In this document: piece after piece, positions 51,734 to 61,025 of the stretch
How the letters are laid out: each line of letters begins with the position of its first letter
How positions within the stretch are numbered: the first letter of the stretch is position 1
Origin: CAZTCJ01 sp964612085
Lineage (GTDB): Bacteria > Pseudomonadota > Alphaproteobacteria > JAJFIK01
NCBI GenBank assembly: GCA_964612085.1
Contig: CAZTCJ010000006.1
Span: forward strand, 21,057 to 85,056
Direction: 5' to 3'
Length of the DNA stretch: 64,000 bases
Notes under the pieces: generated by a model
What the model saw: the letters and a program-made list of their open reading frames with translations, nothing else
Databases searched by the model: none
Told to the model about the DNA's origin: nothing
Made by a program: the position numbers and the translations under genes

Positions 51734-54532
51734 TCACGCGAAGTGGAAACTCTCGGGCACCATGAGGCCTTCGGGCAGCTCTTCCAGGCTGACGATCTCG
51801 AAGGCCGTGTCCGGATCATAGGGCACGCCGCTGTTGCCTTCGACACTGGCCTGGAAGCCGAACTCGACGGACTGACCCACACCGATGTCGCTGTTGTAGG
51901 TCTCGGGGAAGAAGAAGACATCCCCGTCGAATTCGACGTCCTGGGTGGACCAGGCGTTGAAGATATCCAGTGAGTCGAGAGCGGACGCGGTCATGTCGCC
52001 CAGTTCCAGCTTCACGATCCAGCCGTCGGCCATCTCATCGCCCGTGTTGGTCACACGGACATTCTGAACGAAGCCGGCGCCCCAATCGTTCAGGCTGGCG
52101 CTGGCCACCTCGAGGCTCTGGTCGTCGGACGGCTCGGGCAGAACCGCCGGCGGCGTGAGATTGGTGAAGTTGAAGTCGAAATTGTCGATGTCAAAGCCGG
52201 TGCCGTCGATCTGAACATTGAAGGCAATCGTGGTGCCCGCCTCCGTCGTCGGCTGGAACCCGGCGCCGGCATTCGAGAATGTGCCCGTGTCGGGATCAAA
52301 GCTCAGGGGACCGTTGAACCCATTGACCCAGCCGTTCACGAAGGTGCCTTCATCGATGTCGATGTCGAAGCTGAAGGCCTCGAGCTTGGGCCCGCCGATC
52401 AGGCCTTCGGTCAGGGTGATCTCGAACGTTGCAATGAAGCCGCCGCCGAAATCCGGGTTGAACCAGCTGTTGACGTCGACGGTTTCCACCGTTTCGTCGA
52501 AGGCCTCCTGCACGGCTTCGGTGGCCTGCACCAGGCCGGCACCGGTGCGGGCATCATTGCCCTCGGTGACGCCCACGGACCGGATGTCCTGGAACAGATC
52601 GCTGAATTCGAAGTCCTCATCGGTGGATGCGAAGGGTGCGGTGATATCGAGGGCGGTCTCTTCCAGAAGCCGCTCGATGTCGGCCGGGGTGAGATCCGGG
52701 TTGGCCTGGAGCATCAGAGCCGCGATGGCAGCGGCATTGGGTGCCGCGGCCGAAGTCCCGAAAAAGTTCGGGAAGGCATCGGCATCCGGATCGCCGCCCG
52801 GGAACAGGGCGATCAGTTCGGGCGGCAGCGTGAGGTCGTTGATGAAGAACGTGGTGTTGCCGCCATCGGTGGCCGTGAAGTCGACGGCGTCGCGCACGAT
52901 CGGCTCGGGCAGAGGATTGCCGAACTCATCGAAGAAGATCATGGCCTCGCCGAGAGATGTGAAGGCTTCCGGAATGGTGCCTTCCACGGCGCCGAAGGGC
53001 TCGGTGTAAAAGAACGGGGCGGCACCGACGCCGAAGGCGCCTTCGGCGACCGAGTGACCATAGGTCGTTCCCGCACGGAACTCGCTGAGATCGTCGAAGG
53101 AGGCGTTCAACTCCAGGCCATAGCCGGTGACGAAGTCATCATTGGGCACACCGAAGCCGACAATGCGCATCAATTCCGGATCGGGACCGGTGAATTTGTT
53201 GATGGCGACCTGGGCCTGGATGGGCTCGGAGCCGAAATTGTCGACGAACAGGCGCTCGGTCGGGTCGCCAAAGCCAGCATTGGCGTCGATACTGCTGAAA
53301 AGGACATTGCCGTCCATGTCCAGCAGGTGAATGTCGAGATCCGTGTCGCCGAAGGCGCCGAATTCAGCCGGCCCCGTGGTGTCACCGAAGGGGTCGAAGG
53401 CGGACAGGAAAGGATCCGTCCACTGCAGGAACCAGTCGGTGATCAGGACACCGCCGGGCGCGGCCGGAATGACGATGTCGAGGGTCGTATCGACGCCTTC
53501 GCCCGGATCCCAGTCATGGAACTGGGTGCCGGTACCGTCGATGCCGGTGCCGAAGGGCACCACGGAGGACAGGAACGCGTCCTCCGTGGCCCGGAAGGGC
53601 GCCTGGTAGCCGGCGATGCCGTTGTTGCCGGCGGAGGAGAAATAGGGGACGCCCTGCTCCACCACCTGGGCCGCAGCCTGGGCGATGATGCCGTCCTGGA
53701 ACATGGGTTCGAAGAAGTAAATGATATCATCGACGATGACGTCGGAACCGGCCTCCGCCAGGGCCAGAATGTTGTTGGCGAAGCCCGCAGCACCGGTGAA
53801 GGCCGTGGCAAACTGAAGATCGGCACCCGGAGCGATATCGGCGATGAGCTGGGCCATGCCGCGGCCCTCGTCGATGGAAAAGCCGACGGGCAGATCCTCA
53901 ATGATCAGCACATCATCGGGCAGATCACCGGATGCGATGTCATCGGCGTAGGTGGTCGTCGCCGTCAGGCTGGCGTCGAAGCTGTCGGAGAGGATGCCGA
54001 CGGTCACGCCGGTGCCATCGAAGCCGAGGTCCTCCCGGGCAATATCGGCAAGGAGAGCGATGTCATCCTGGCTGGTGACGGAGCCCACATTGGTGGTCAG
54101 GGCGGCCGCGCTGGCGCTGGCCAGGCCGTTGACGCCGTCAAGCATTTCGATGGATGCGATGGGCAACAATCCGGACACGACATTCCCGAACGCCGAACCT
54201 TGTGCAAGGCCCAGGGACTCCAGGGTGGCGAGCAGGTCGGCGCTGTCCGTGCCGGGCTCAGCCACCGTGTCCACGATGGTGTAGATCTCGCCGTCAATGT
54301 CGAACAGGTTGGCCCGCTGTAAAACAGCGGCGCCGAAATCGGCAATATCGGCGAATTCGGAAACGGCGCCCTTGCCCTGACTGGAGAAGAAGGCCGTCAG
54401 ATCCCGGTTCAGATCGTCGATCTCGCTTTGAGTGAGGCTGTTCAGGAGTGTCCCATTGGCCAGGGACGCCAAATCGTCGGCCATCGTTGCCAAGCCCGCC
54501 ATCATGCCGAGCGTCATATCCATGGTTGCCAT
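51734..54532 (-). CDS. Subtilase-like protein with CBM2-like C-terminal domains
   Basis: 932 residues. Subtilase features: GVTVGILSDSFD (Asp near 183), SSAGNNG (oxyanion Asn) and FFGTSAAAPNAAAIAALML (Ser near 593). The usual HGT-type histidine is absent; its position reads SIDEGRGMAQLIADIAPGA, with Glu. After about 680, one domain (NSWFNPDFGGGFIATFEITL) and then a CBM2-like domain (VTNTGDEMADGWIVKLEL, FGFQASV) follow, suggesting polysaccharide or surface binding. No Sec signal; N-terminus MATMDMTLGMMAGLATMAD and the low pI suggest type I secretion, but no glycine-rich repeats are seen. ATG 54532 has GGAGGGAAGAAAAG upstream; a longer frame is unsupported. Confidence 0.8.
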   Translation of the reverse strand: MATMDMTLGMMAGLATMADDLASLANGTLLNSLTQSEIDDLNRDLTAFFSSQGKGAVSEFADIADFGAAVLQRANLFDIDGEIYTIVDTVAEPGTDSADLLATLESLGLAQGSAFGNVVSGLLPIASIEMLDGVNGLASASAAALTTNVGSVTSQDDIALLADIAREDLGFDGTGVTVGILSDSFDASLTATTTYADDIASGDLPDDVLIIEDLPVGFSIDEGRGMAQLIADIAPGADLQFATAFTGAAGFANNILALAEAGSDVIVDDIIYFFEPMFQDGIIAQAAAQVVEQGVPYFSSAGNNGIAGYQAPFRATEDAFLSSVVPFGTGIDGTGTQFHDWDPGEGVDTTLDIVIPAAPGGVLITDWFLQWTDPFLSAFDPFGDTTGPAEFGAFGDTDLDIHLLDMDGNVLFSSIDANAGFGDPTERLFVDNFGSEPIQAQVAINKFTGPDPELMRIVGFGVPNDDFVTGYGLELNASFDDLSEFRAGTTYGHSVAEGAFGVGAAPFFYTEPFGAVEGTIPEAFTSLGEAMIFFDEFGNPLPEPIVRDAVDFTATDGGNTTFFINDLTLPPELIALFPGGDPDADAFPNFFGTSAAAPNAAAIAALMLQANPDLTPADIERLLEETALDITAPFASTDEDFEFSDLFQDIRSVGVTEGNDARTGAGLVQATEAVQEAFDETVETVDVNSWFNPDFGGGFIATFEITLTEGLIGGPKLEAFSFDIDIDEGTFVNGWVNGFNGPLSFDPDTGTFSNAGAGFQPTTEAGTTIAFNVQIDGTGFDIDNFDFNFTNLTPPAVLPEPSDDQSLEVASASLNDWGAGFVQNVRVTNTGDEMADGWIVKLELGDMTASALDSLDIFNAWSTQDVEFDGDVFFFPETYNSDIGVGQSVEFGFQASVEGNSGVPYDPDTAFEIVSLEELPEGLMVPESFHFA

Positions 54533-55058
54533 CTTTTCTTCCCTCCAGATTTGGCCTCTGGGTTTCAAGGCCCGCCAAGCCGAACGCGCGCAAACACGGG
54601 ATCGGCTTCGCCAAAAAGGCGATCCAATCGACGCAAAAGCGCAAAATGAGGCTGAATGCCCCGCCCAGGACTTCAAACGAAAGCGTGAAATGAAAGGGAG
54701 GTCAACCGCACCGGCGCAGAGTGAAACCTGTCTTGTCGGTTGGAAGGGGAAATGGCCTTGGGCAAACAGAAAAAAAGTCGCTGATGCCCTCAATCACTGC
54801 GAAAAATTCGAGGTGTTTTTTTGGGGCGGGGCGGCGCAGATCTCGCTTTGGCGACGTGCTGTCCGAATGGACCGGGCAGAACTGCGGAACCACACGATCA
54901 AAAGGTCCCCGGACCCGCTGAGCCGCCAGACCTTGCTTTCCAGACCTTGCTTTTAAGGACCAATCGGCCGATTTCTCCCTCAGCGACGGAAGACGGGCGC
55001 CCTGGGCTCGCGCCGACGCATTGCAGATGGGCCGACGCATTGCAGATGGGATCACGAC
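54533..55058. other. Intergenic region between subtilase-like gene and rnd
   Basis: About 525 bp with divergent promoters expected for both flanking genes. AT-rich patches occur at 54760-54830. A 19-bp tandem duplication lies at 55012-55049. No convincing gene. Confidence 0.5.
55012..55049. repeat. 19-bp tandem duplication before rnd
   Basis: GCCGACGCATTGCAGATGG occurs twice in direct succession (55012-55030, 55031-55049), ending 9 bp before the rnd start codon, so it lies where the ribosome site should be. Confidence 0.8.
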
Positions 55059-55673
55059 ATGGCTGTCCACCGCCACGAATATGACCTGCCGGCCGAGCTT
55101 GCGCTCGGTGATGTGGTGGCCGTCGACACGGAAACGCTTGGGCTCAATCTCCTTCGGGACCGCCTGTGTGTCGTCCAGCTTTCCTCCGGCGACGGCAATG
55201 CCCATGTCGTGCATTTTCCCGAGCCACGCTATGATGCCCCGGTGCTCAAGGCCCTGATGGTCAATCCGCAGGTGGTGAAGCTGTTCCACTATGCCCGGTT
55301 TGATGTGGCGATCCTCAAGCGTAACCTGGGCGTGGCCCCGTCACCGGTGTACTGCACCAAGATCGCCTCCCGTCTGGTGCGCACTTACACGGATCGCCAC
55401 GGCCTGAAGGATTTGTGCCGCGAGCTTCTGGGTCTCGAGATGTCCAAAGCCCAGCAGAGTTCGGATTGGGGCGCGCCGACCTTGAGCGATGCGCAAGTGG
55501 ACTATGCCGCGTCCGACGTGCTCTATCTCCACCGGCTCAAGGCAGCCCTTGACACCATGCTCGAGCGGGAAGGACGCCAGGACCTCGCGCAAGCGTGCTT
55601 CTCGTTCCTGCCCTGCCGGGCCGACCTCGACCTTGCGGGCTGGGCCGGTGAGGACATTTTCGCCCACTCTTGA
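55059..55673 (+). CDS. rnd: Ribonuclease D-like 3'-5' exonuclease
   Basis: 204 residues, DEDDy exonuclease. Exo I is AVDTETLGLNLLRDRLCVVQ, Exo II KLFHYARFDVAIL, Exo III DAQVDYAASDVLYLHRL (Tyr plus Asp). The protein stops after the exonuclease domain: the C-terminal HRDC domains of E. coli RNase D are missing, which is common in alphaproteobacteria. Acts on tRNA and small-RNA 3' ends. ATG 55059; ribosome site weak because of the duplication just upstream. Confidence 0.93.
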   Translation: MAVHRHEYDLPAELALGDVVAVDTETLGLNLLRDRLCVVQLSSGDGNAHVVHFPEPRYDAPVLKALMVNPQVVKLFHYARFDVAILKRNLGVAPSPVYCTKIASRLVRTYTDRHGLKDLCRELLGLEMSKAQQSSDWGAPTLSDAQVDYAASDVLYLHRLKAALDTMLEREGRQDLAQACFSFLPCRADLDLAGWAGEDIFAHS

Positions 55674-55878
55674 CCCCCGATCGGCGCACGGATCGCCGTT
55701 TGGCGGTCTGGTCGGAGCCGGCCGGGACCGATGCCGCGGCAGCGCCGCAATGACGAGGCAGTAATGGATGGGTTCGAGAAAGGTCTACAGGGACCGAAAG
55801 GGCCAACGCGGGTTTTCACCCATTTCGGCACCCGTTCCGGCCCACAGCTATTCGACCTCGACTATTCCGGCCGGCACC

Positions 55879-56646
55879 ATGCCCGTTGACGCGACGCAGA
55901 AAGCACAAAAGCCGGGGGGCGCAAGCGATCGGAACGCCATGCGAAAGTCCCGCATCACCGGTGCCATCAATGCCCGTCAGGCGCCGCAGACTGCGTTTAC
56001 GGGCGCCGCGCGGTACAGCCGTTTCGTGCTCTTGATGAAATTGCTGCTGCCCCTGACGGCGTTTTCCGTCATCGCCCTCACGGTCTTTTTCAGCGCCACC
56101 TATGAAGTCAATGACGAATTGACCGTCACCTTCGCGAAATCCCCGTCCCTCAAGGACGACCGGCGGATGATCGCGCCGACCTTTTCCGGCACGAACCAGG
56201 ACGGCAATCCCTTCAAGGTCACCGCCGCCAGCGCCGAACGCCTTGAAACCGATCGCCGCATCATTCTCCTGAACACCCTGTCCGCAACCATCGGAACGGC
56301 GGATGGCGGAACGCTGAACCTGTCGTCGACCGACGGCGAGCTCGATACCGCCCGCCAGGTGATGACCCTGTCGGGCGATGTGAAGATCGAGGCCGAGGCG
56401 GGCTACACATTCACGACGGCTGTGGTCTCGATTAACCTGGATGAGGAGTCCGTTCGCGGCGAAACGCCGGTGACCGGCGCCGGGCCCATGGGCACTCTGA
56501 AAGCGGGGTCGTTCACGGTCTCGCCCGGCTGGGGCACCGTGCGTTTCCATGACGGGGTTCGAGTCGATGTGGAGCCGGGCCATCTCACCCCCGGCCGCGA
56601 CGCCAAGCCGAGCGCCCGGGCGGATACCGCCGCGGGCAACCGGTGA
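55879..56646 (+). CDS. lptC: LPS export protein LptC
   Basis: 255 residues. Single membrane anchor (about residues 50-72, FVLLMKLLLPLTAFSVIALT) then an OstA-like beta-jellyroll periplasmic domain (RMIAPTFSGTNQDGNPFKVTAA, DGELDTARQVMTLSGDVKIE). LptC receives LPS from LptBFG and passes it to LptA. The start is uncertain: ATG 55879 is used; ATG 55939 or an upstream ATG at 55768 are possible. LptA follows with overlapping or adjacent start. Confidence 0.88.
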   Translation: MPVDATQKAQKPGGASDRNAMRKSRITGAINARQAPQTAFTGAARYSRFVLLMKLLLPLTAFSVIALTVFFSATYEVNDELTVTFAKSPSLKDDRRMIAPTFSGTNQDGNPFKVTAASAERLETDRRIILLNTLSATIGTADGGTLNLSSTDGELDTARQVMTLSGDVKIEAEAGYTFTTAVVSINLDEESVRGETPVTGAGPMGTLKAGSFTVSPGWGTVRFHDGVRVDVEPGHLTPGRDAKPSARADTAAGNR

Positions 56647-56669
56647 GTTCCACGGAAGGACACAGTCCG

Positions 56670-57236
56670 ATGATCACCGTTGCAGGCCAGCGCGCGCCGC
56701 TGCTGTTGGGCGTGCTCTTGGCTTTTGCCATGACCGCACCCCTGACCGGCCGGGCCCAGTCGCTCACGGTCGACCGCACGACACCCATCGAGATCACGGC
56801 CGACGATTTCGAAGTCCGCCCGCAGGAGGAAAAAGGCATCTTCAGCGGCAATGTGCGGGTCATCCAGGGCCAACTCACCCTCGCAGCGGACCGCATGGAC
56901 GTCACCTATGACGGTGCGAGCACCTCCGGTCAGAGCATTCAGTCACTCCGCGCGACGGGCAATGTCCGCATCACAACGCCCGACGAACAGGCGACGGGTG
57001 GATGGGCCCGCTACGACGTCGCGGGCCGGACCATGGAACTCGGCGGCGGCGTGCTGTTGACCCGCGGGCCCAATGTCCTGGAGGGGGCACGCTTGACAAT
57101 CGACCTGGAAACCCGTCAAAGCCGCTTGTTGCCGAATGCGCCGGGCGAGGACCCGGCGGGGCCGGACACGCCGGGCTCGGGCCGCGTGCGTGCCGTGTTT
57201 ACCCCGCCGCCGCCCAAAGAGGATGGGACCGACTGA
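56670..57236 (+). CDS. lptA: LPS transport periplasmic protein LptA
   Basis: 188 residues. Signal peptide ending GRAQ (about residue 27), then OstA repeats: PIEITADDFEVRPQEEKGIF, SGNVRVIQGQLTLAADRMDV, and GWARYDVAGRTMELGGGVLL. It bridges the periplasm between LptC and LptD. ATG 56670 has GGAAGGA upstream; the GTG at 56643 overlaps the lptC stop and would add nine polar residues. Confidence 0.9.
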   Translation: MITVAGQRAPLLLGVLLAFAMTAPLTGRAQSLTVDRTTPIEITADDFEVRPQEEKGIFSGNVRVIQGQLTLAADRMDVTYDGASTSGQSIQSLRATGNVRITTPDEQATGGWARYDVAGRTMELGGGVLLTRGPNVLEGARLTIDLETRQSRLLPNAPGEDPAGPDTPGSGRVRAVFTPPPPKEDGTD

Positions 57237-57325
57237 GGCCGACCGGTCTCGACGCCGCGGCAGAGCTTGGATTTCCGGCGGCATGCACCCGCCGTTCAGA
57301 CATTCTTAAGACCAATGGTGATTGA

Positions 57326-58144
57326 ATGCGAAAGCCACCGAGCGGGGTTCGAAAGCGGCTCAAGTCCGCTGAAAACCCGGAACAGGAGCAGCGGACCGAC
57401 GGTCCACGCCTTGTCGCCTCGAATGCCGGCCTGGTGGTACGGGGAATTGGGAAGAGCTTTAAGCGCCGGCCCGTCGTGCGCCGGGTGTCCTTGACACTCC
57501 AGCGCGGCGAAGTGGTTGGCCTTTTGGGTCCCAACGGTGCGGGGAAAACCACCTGTTTCTACATGATCACGGGATTGATCCCGGTTGATTCCGGATCGAT
57601 CGAACTCGACGGCAACGATATCACCGCCTTGCCCATGTATCGGCGTGCGCGGCTTGGAATCGGGTATCTTCCGCAGGAAGCGTCGATTTTCCGTGGTTTG
57701 ACCGTGGAACAGAACCTTCGGGCCGCCGTCGAGCTGATCGAACCACGCCGGGACCGGCGGCAGGCGATCGTGGACGCGCTTCTTGCGGAGTTCTCGATCA
57801 CGCATCTGCGCCGGGCTCCGGCCCTGGCCCTGTCCGGGGGAGAACGTCGCCGGGTGGAGATTGCGCGGGCGCTCGCAACGCAGCCCAGCTTCATCCTCCT
57901 CGACGAACCCTTCGCAGGGATCGATCCGATCGCAATCGGCGACATCCGCGCGCTGGTGGGACATCTGAAGGCCCGGGGGCTCGGCGTCCTGATCACGGAC
58001 CACAATGTCCGTGAGACGCTGGACATCATCGACCGTGCCCTGATCATCCATGACGGGCAGGTCCTGATGGAAGGTGCCCCGTCCGAGATCGTGGGCAACG
58101 AGGACGTGCGCCGCGTCTATCTGGGGGAACGGTTCACCCTGTAG
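57326..58144 (+). CDS. lptB: LPS export ABC ATPase LptB
   Basis: 272 residues. Walker A GPNGAGKTT, Q-loop IGYLPQEASIFRGLTVEQNL, signature LSGGERRRVEIARAL, Walker B FILLDEPFAGIDP and switch TDHNVRETL. Energises LPS extraction by LptFG (not in the window). N-terminal extension of about 30 polar residues over the family norm; a later start is possible. Confidence 0.96.
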   Translation: MRKPPSGVRKRLKSAENPEQEQRTDGPRLVASNAGLVVRGIGKSFKRRPVVRRVSLTLQRGEVVGLLGPNGAGKTTCFYMITGLIPVDSGSIELDGNDITALPMYRRARLGIGYLPQEASIFRGLTVEQNLRAAVELIEPRRDRRQAIVDALLAEFSITHLRRAPALALSGGERRRVEIARALATQPSFILLDEPFAGIDPIAIGDIRALVGHLKARGLGVLITDHNVRETLDIIDRALIIHDGQVLMEGAPSEIVGNEDVRRVYLGERFTL

Positions 58145-58222
58145 ATGGCACGCGCGTCCCGGCCCCACGGACATTGGGGTGGTACGCGCGTATCGTTTGC
58201 GTAAGTGGGGTGAGGTGAAACC

Positions 58223-59761
58223 ATGGCGTTGACGCCGCGGCTGGAACTGAAACAAGGCCAGAGCCTTGTGATGACGCCGCAACTGCAGCAGGCCATCAAA
58301 CTGCTGCAACTGTCCAATCTTGAACTGAACGCCTATGTCGAACAGGAGCTGGAAAGCAATCCGTTCCTGGAGCGGGGGGAAACGGACTATTCCGACGGGG
58401 AGGAGTCCCGGACGGATCCACCTGCGGATGGCGAAGCCGGAAAGGGCCAGGAGGACGGCCGGGAACTGACCATTTCCGAGAACATCATGCCCGAGGATGC
58501 CTCGCTCGGTCTCGATACGGACTATGAAAATCTTTATACGGACGCCTCCAGATCCGAACTCACCAATGATATCGGCACCGCCCAGGGTACGGATATCGAC
58601 TGGTCCAAGGCGAAGTCGGGCGGGTCCAAATTCGAGGACCTGGACGGGGACCTGGAAGGCACCTTGAGCGAAACGCCGAGCCTACGCGATTTCCTCACTG
58701 AGCAATTGCACATCGCGGTCGCCGATCCCGGGCGGCGCCTGATCGGAGCCTACCTCATCGACCTGGTGGACGAGGCGGGTTACCTGCGCGCCGATCTCAC
58801 GGAGGCGGCCGAGCGGCTGGGGGCAAGTGCGGGCGAGATCGACGCCATGCTGGCCCTGATGCAGGGCTTCGAGCCCGTGGGCGTCATGGCCCGGGACTTG
58901 AGCGAATGCCTCGGTCTTCAGCTTGCGGAGCGCAATCGGCTGGACCCGGCCATCAAGCGGCTGCTGGAACACCTGGACATGCTGGCCGGTCACGATCTCG
59001 AAGGGCTGATGGCCGTGTGCGAGGTGGACCGGGAAGACCTCGCCGACATGATCGCCGAGATCCGGGCCCTCAATCCGAAGCCCGGCCTGGCTTTTGCCTT
59101 CGAACCGACCCAGCCCGTGGTGCCGGACGTCTATGTGCGCGAAAAGCTGCAAGGCGGATGGCATGTGGAGTTGAACGCCGACACCTTGCCCCGCGTGCTC
59201 GTGAACGGGGTCTATTTCTCCGAAGTCAGTGGGTCCTCGCCGTCGAGCCAGGACAGGCTCTACATGACAGAGTGCATGAACAACGCAAACTGGCTGGTCA
59301 AAAGCCTTGATCAGCGGGCCAAGACGATCCTGAAGGTCGCGTCCGAGATCGTCCGGCAGCAGGACGGGTTCCTCGCCCACGGCATCCGCCATTTGCGGCC
59401 CCTGAACCTGCGCACGGTGGCCGACGCGATCGGCATGCACGAGTCGACGGTTAGCCGGGTCACCTCGAATAAATACATGGCCACCCCGCGGGGGGTGTTC
59501 GAGCTGAAATACTTCTTCACATCCGCGATCCAGTCTTCCGGGGGCGGAGAAGCCCATTCGGCAGAGGCCGTCCGCCATCGGATCAAGGAGTTGATCGACC
59601 GGGAGCCCGCCGATGCCATCCTGTCCGACGACCGGATTGTGGAAATCCTGAAAGGCTCCGGCATCGACATTGCCCGGCGCACGGTTGCGAAATATCGGGA
59701 GGCCCTGCGCATTCCCTCCTCGGTGCAACGGCGTCGGCTCAAGCGGGCCATGGCCGGCTGA
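58223..59761 (+). CDS. rpoN: RNA polymerase sigma-54 factor
   Basis: 512 residues. Region I is Gln/Leu-rich (LELKQGQSLVMTPQLQQAIK), followed by an acidic region II, the core-binding domain, the helix-turn-helix near LRTVADAIGMHESTVSRVTSN and the RpoN box ARRTVAKYREAL near the C-terminus. Directs activator-dependent promoters (nitrogen, flagella). Order lptB-rpoN-hpf-ptsN is conserved in proteobacteria. ATG 58223 follows GGGGTGAGGTG. Confidence 0.97.
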   Translation: MALTPRLELKQGQSLVMTPQLQQAIKLLQLSNLELNAYVEQELESNPFLERGETDYSDGEESRTDPPADGEAGKGQEDGRELTISENIMPEDASLGLDTDYENLYTDASRSELTNDIGTAQGTDIDWSKAKSGGSKFEDLDGDLEGTLSETPSLRDFLTEQLHIAVADPGRRLIGAYLIDLVDEAGYLRADLTEAAERLGASAGEIDAMLALMQGFEPVGVMARDLSECLGLQLAERNRLDPAIKRLLEHLDMLAGHDLEGLMAVCEVDREDLADMIAEIRALNPKPGLAFAFEPTQPVVPDVYVREKLQGGWHVELNADTLPRVLVNGVYFSEVSGSSPSSQDRLYMTECMNNANWLVKSLDQRAKTILKVASEIVRQQDGFLAHGIRHLRPLNLRTVADAIGMHESTVSRVTSNKYMATPRGVFELKYFFTSAIQSSGGGEAHSAEAVRHRIKELIDREPADAILSDDRIVEILKGSGIDIARRTVAKYREALRIPSSVQRRRLKRAMAG

Positions 59762-59900
59762 CCCGGCGCCCATGGTTGACAGATTTCGGGCCTCCCAATT
59801 ACAGTCAGTCTACGGTAGACTGTGGCGGTGTTGTGCGCAGCATTGAGTGATTTCGCACCGCAGCACAGGGCCTCAAGGCGGATACGGCCCCTACCGTCAC

Positions 59901-60044
59901 GGTCTCCGGCCAAAAAGGTCCGGGGCCAAAAAGGTCCGGAGCCAAGAAGGTCCGGAGCCAAGAAGGTCTCGGGCCACGAAGGTCTCGGGCCACGAAGGCT
60001 TCCGGCCGAGACGGGTTAGGGCCAAGAAGGCTCCTGGCAACAAA
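59901..60044. repeat. Array of nine 16-bp tandem repeats before hpf
   Basis: Units of exactly 16 bp, such as GGTCCGGAGCCAAGAA (59933-59948 and 59949-59964, identical) and GGTCTCGGGCCACGAA (59965-59980 and 59981-59996, identical), run from 59901 to 60044 with more divergent units at both ends. Sixteen is not a multiple of three and no reading frame is conserved, so this is non-coding. Arrays of this type arise by slippage or serve as multiple protein sites. The whole 59762-60156 gap has no other gene. Confidence 0.85.
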
Positions 60045-60156
60045 CCGGTCCGGGCAACGAACCGGCCGGTTGTCCCCGGCCCAACCGGCCCGTCCCGTCG
60101 GACGGACGGCGGCCGCTCCGGCGGCCCGGCCTCTGCAGCAGGAAAGGTGACACGCC

Positions 60157-60792
60157 TTGGACGTGACCGTGAACGGAAAGCACATCGATATCGGCGAGAG
60201 CCTTCGCACCTATGTGAATGACAAGCTCGTGTCCGGTGTCTTCAAGTATTTCGACCGCCCCGTCGATTCACAGGTGACCTTCTCCCGCGACGGCCATGAA
60301 TTCCGTGCCGATTGTTCCGTGCATCTGGCCACCGGGATCACGCTGCAGGCCCACAGCAAAGCCACCGAGATCTATGCCAGCTTCGACAGCGCCATCGATC
60401 GGCTCGAAAAACGCCTGCGCCGGTACAAACGCCGCCTGAAGGACCACCACTCGGCCCGCAAAGAGCCCGTGCCGATGGTCGAAGCGCCGGCCTATGTGAT
60501 CGCCGCCCAGAAGGATGAGGCGGAGGAGCCCAAGGACCTGAGCCCGGCCATTATTGCCGAGGAAACCGCCACCGTGCGCACCCTGTCCGTCGGCGAGGCC
60601 GTCATGGAAATGGAGCTGAGCGACGTGCCCGTCGTGCTCTTCAAAAATGCGAAAAATAACGGCATCAATCTTGTCTATCGCCGGCCCGATGGCCACATCG
60701 GCTGGATAGATGTCGCCGATATGGCACAAAAAAACGCCGAAAAGGCCGCGGACGCCACAGAGTCCCCACCGTCGGCCGCGGCTGGGCCTTGA
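60157..60792 (+). CDS. hpf: Long-form ribosome hibernation promoting factor
   Basis: 211 residues. N-terminal S30AE domain (VTVNGKHIDIGESLRTYVND, RLEKRLRRYKRRLKDH) and a C-terminal dimerisation domain (SVGEAVMEMELSDVPVVLFKNA, NGINLVYRRPDGHIGWIDVA). Long HPF joins two 70S ribosomes into an inactive dimer under stress. The start is TTG at 60157, giving MDVTVNGKHID, which fits family starts; AGGAAAGGTG stands upstream. GTG 60163 is the alternative. Confidence 0.93.
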   Translation: MDVTVNGKHIDIGESLRTYVNDKLVSGVFKYFDRPVDSQVTFSRDGHEFRADCSVHLATGITLQAHSKATEIYASFDSAIDRLEKRLRRYKRRLKDHHSARKEPVPMVEAPAYVIAAQKDEAEEPKDLSPAIIAEETATVRTLSVGEAVMEMELSDVPVVLFKNAKNNGINLVYRRPDGHIGWIDVADMAQKNAEKAADATESPPSAAAGP

Positions 60793-60936
60793 CCATCAGG
60801 CAGATCCTGGCGCATCGCTAAGCGACGCCATCTCACCAACAGCGCAGCAGAGCGGAACGGCCCGGTGCCATTCCGCGCAATGGCAGTTGTATTGCAGAGG
60901 CGTTTTCGATGGGGCCCTGAGCTGCCAGGACAGGCG

Positions 60937-60987
60937 GCGGGGCCCAGAGAGCGGGGCCCGGAGAGCGGGGCCCGCCGAGCGGGACCC
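60937..60987. repeat. 14-bp tandem repeats before ptsN
   Basis: GCGGGGCCCAGAGA, GCGGGGCCCGGAGA and GCGGGGCCCGCCGA (60937-60978) plus a partial fourth copy. They lie in the gap between hpf and ptsN, about 40 bp before the ptsN start. Confidence 0.8.
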
Positions 60988-61025
60988 CTGCTTGACGTGT
61001 TCGACCGCAGGAAGGAAGGCGGGTT

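Noticed and set aside
59901..60044. CRISPR array
   Set aside because: Units abut directly with no spacers and no cas genes are present.
59805..60209. Repetitive 134-residue minus-strand protein over the 16-bp array
   Set aside because: Unit length is not a multiple of three, so the frame shifts each unit; no start signal.
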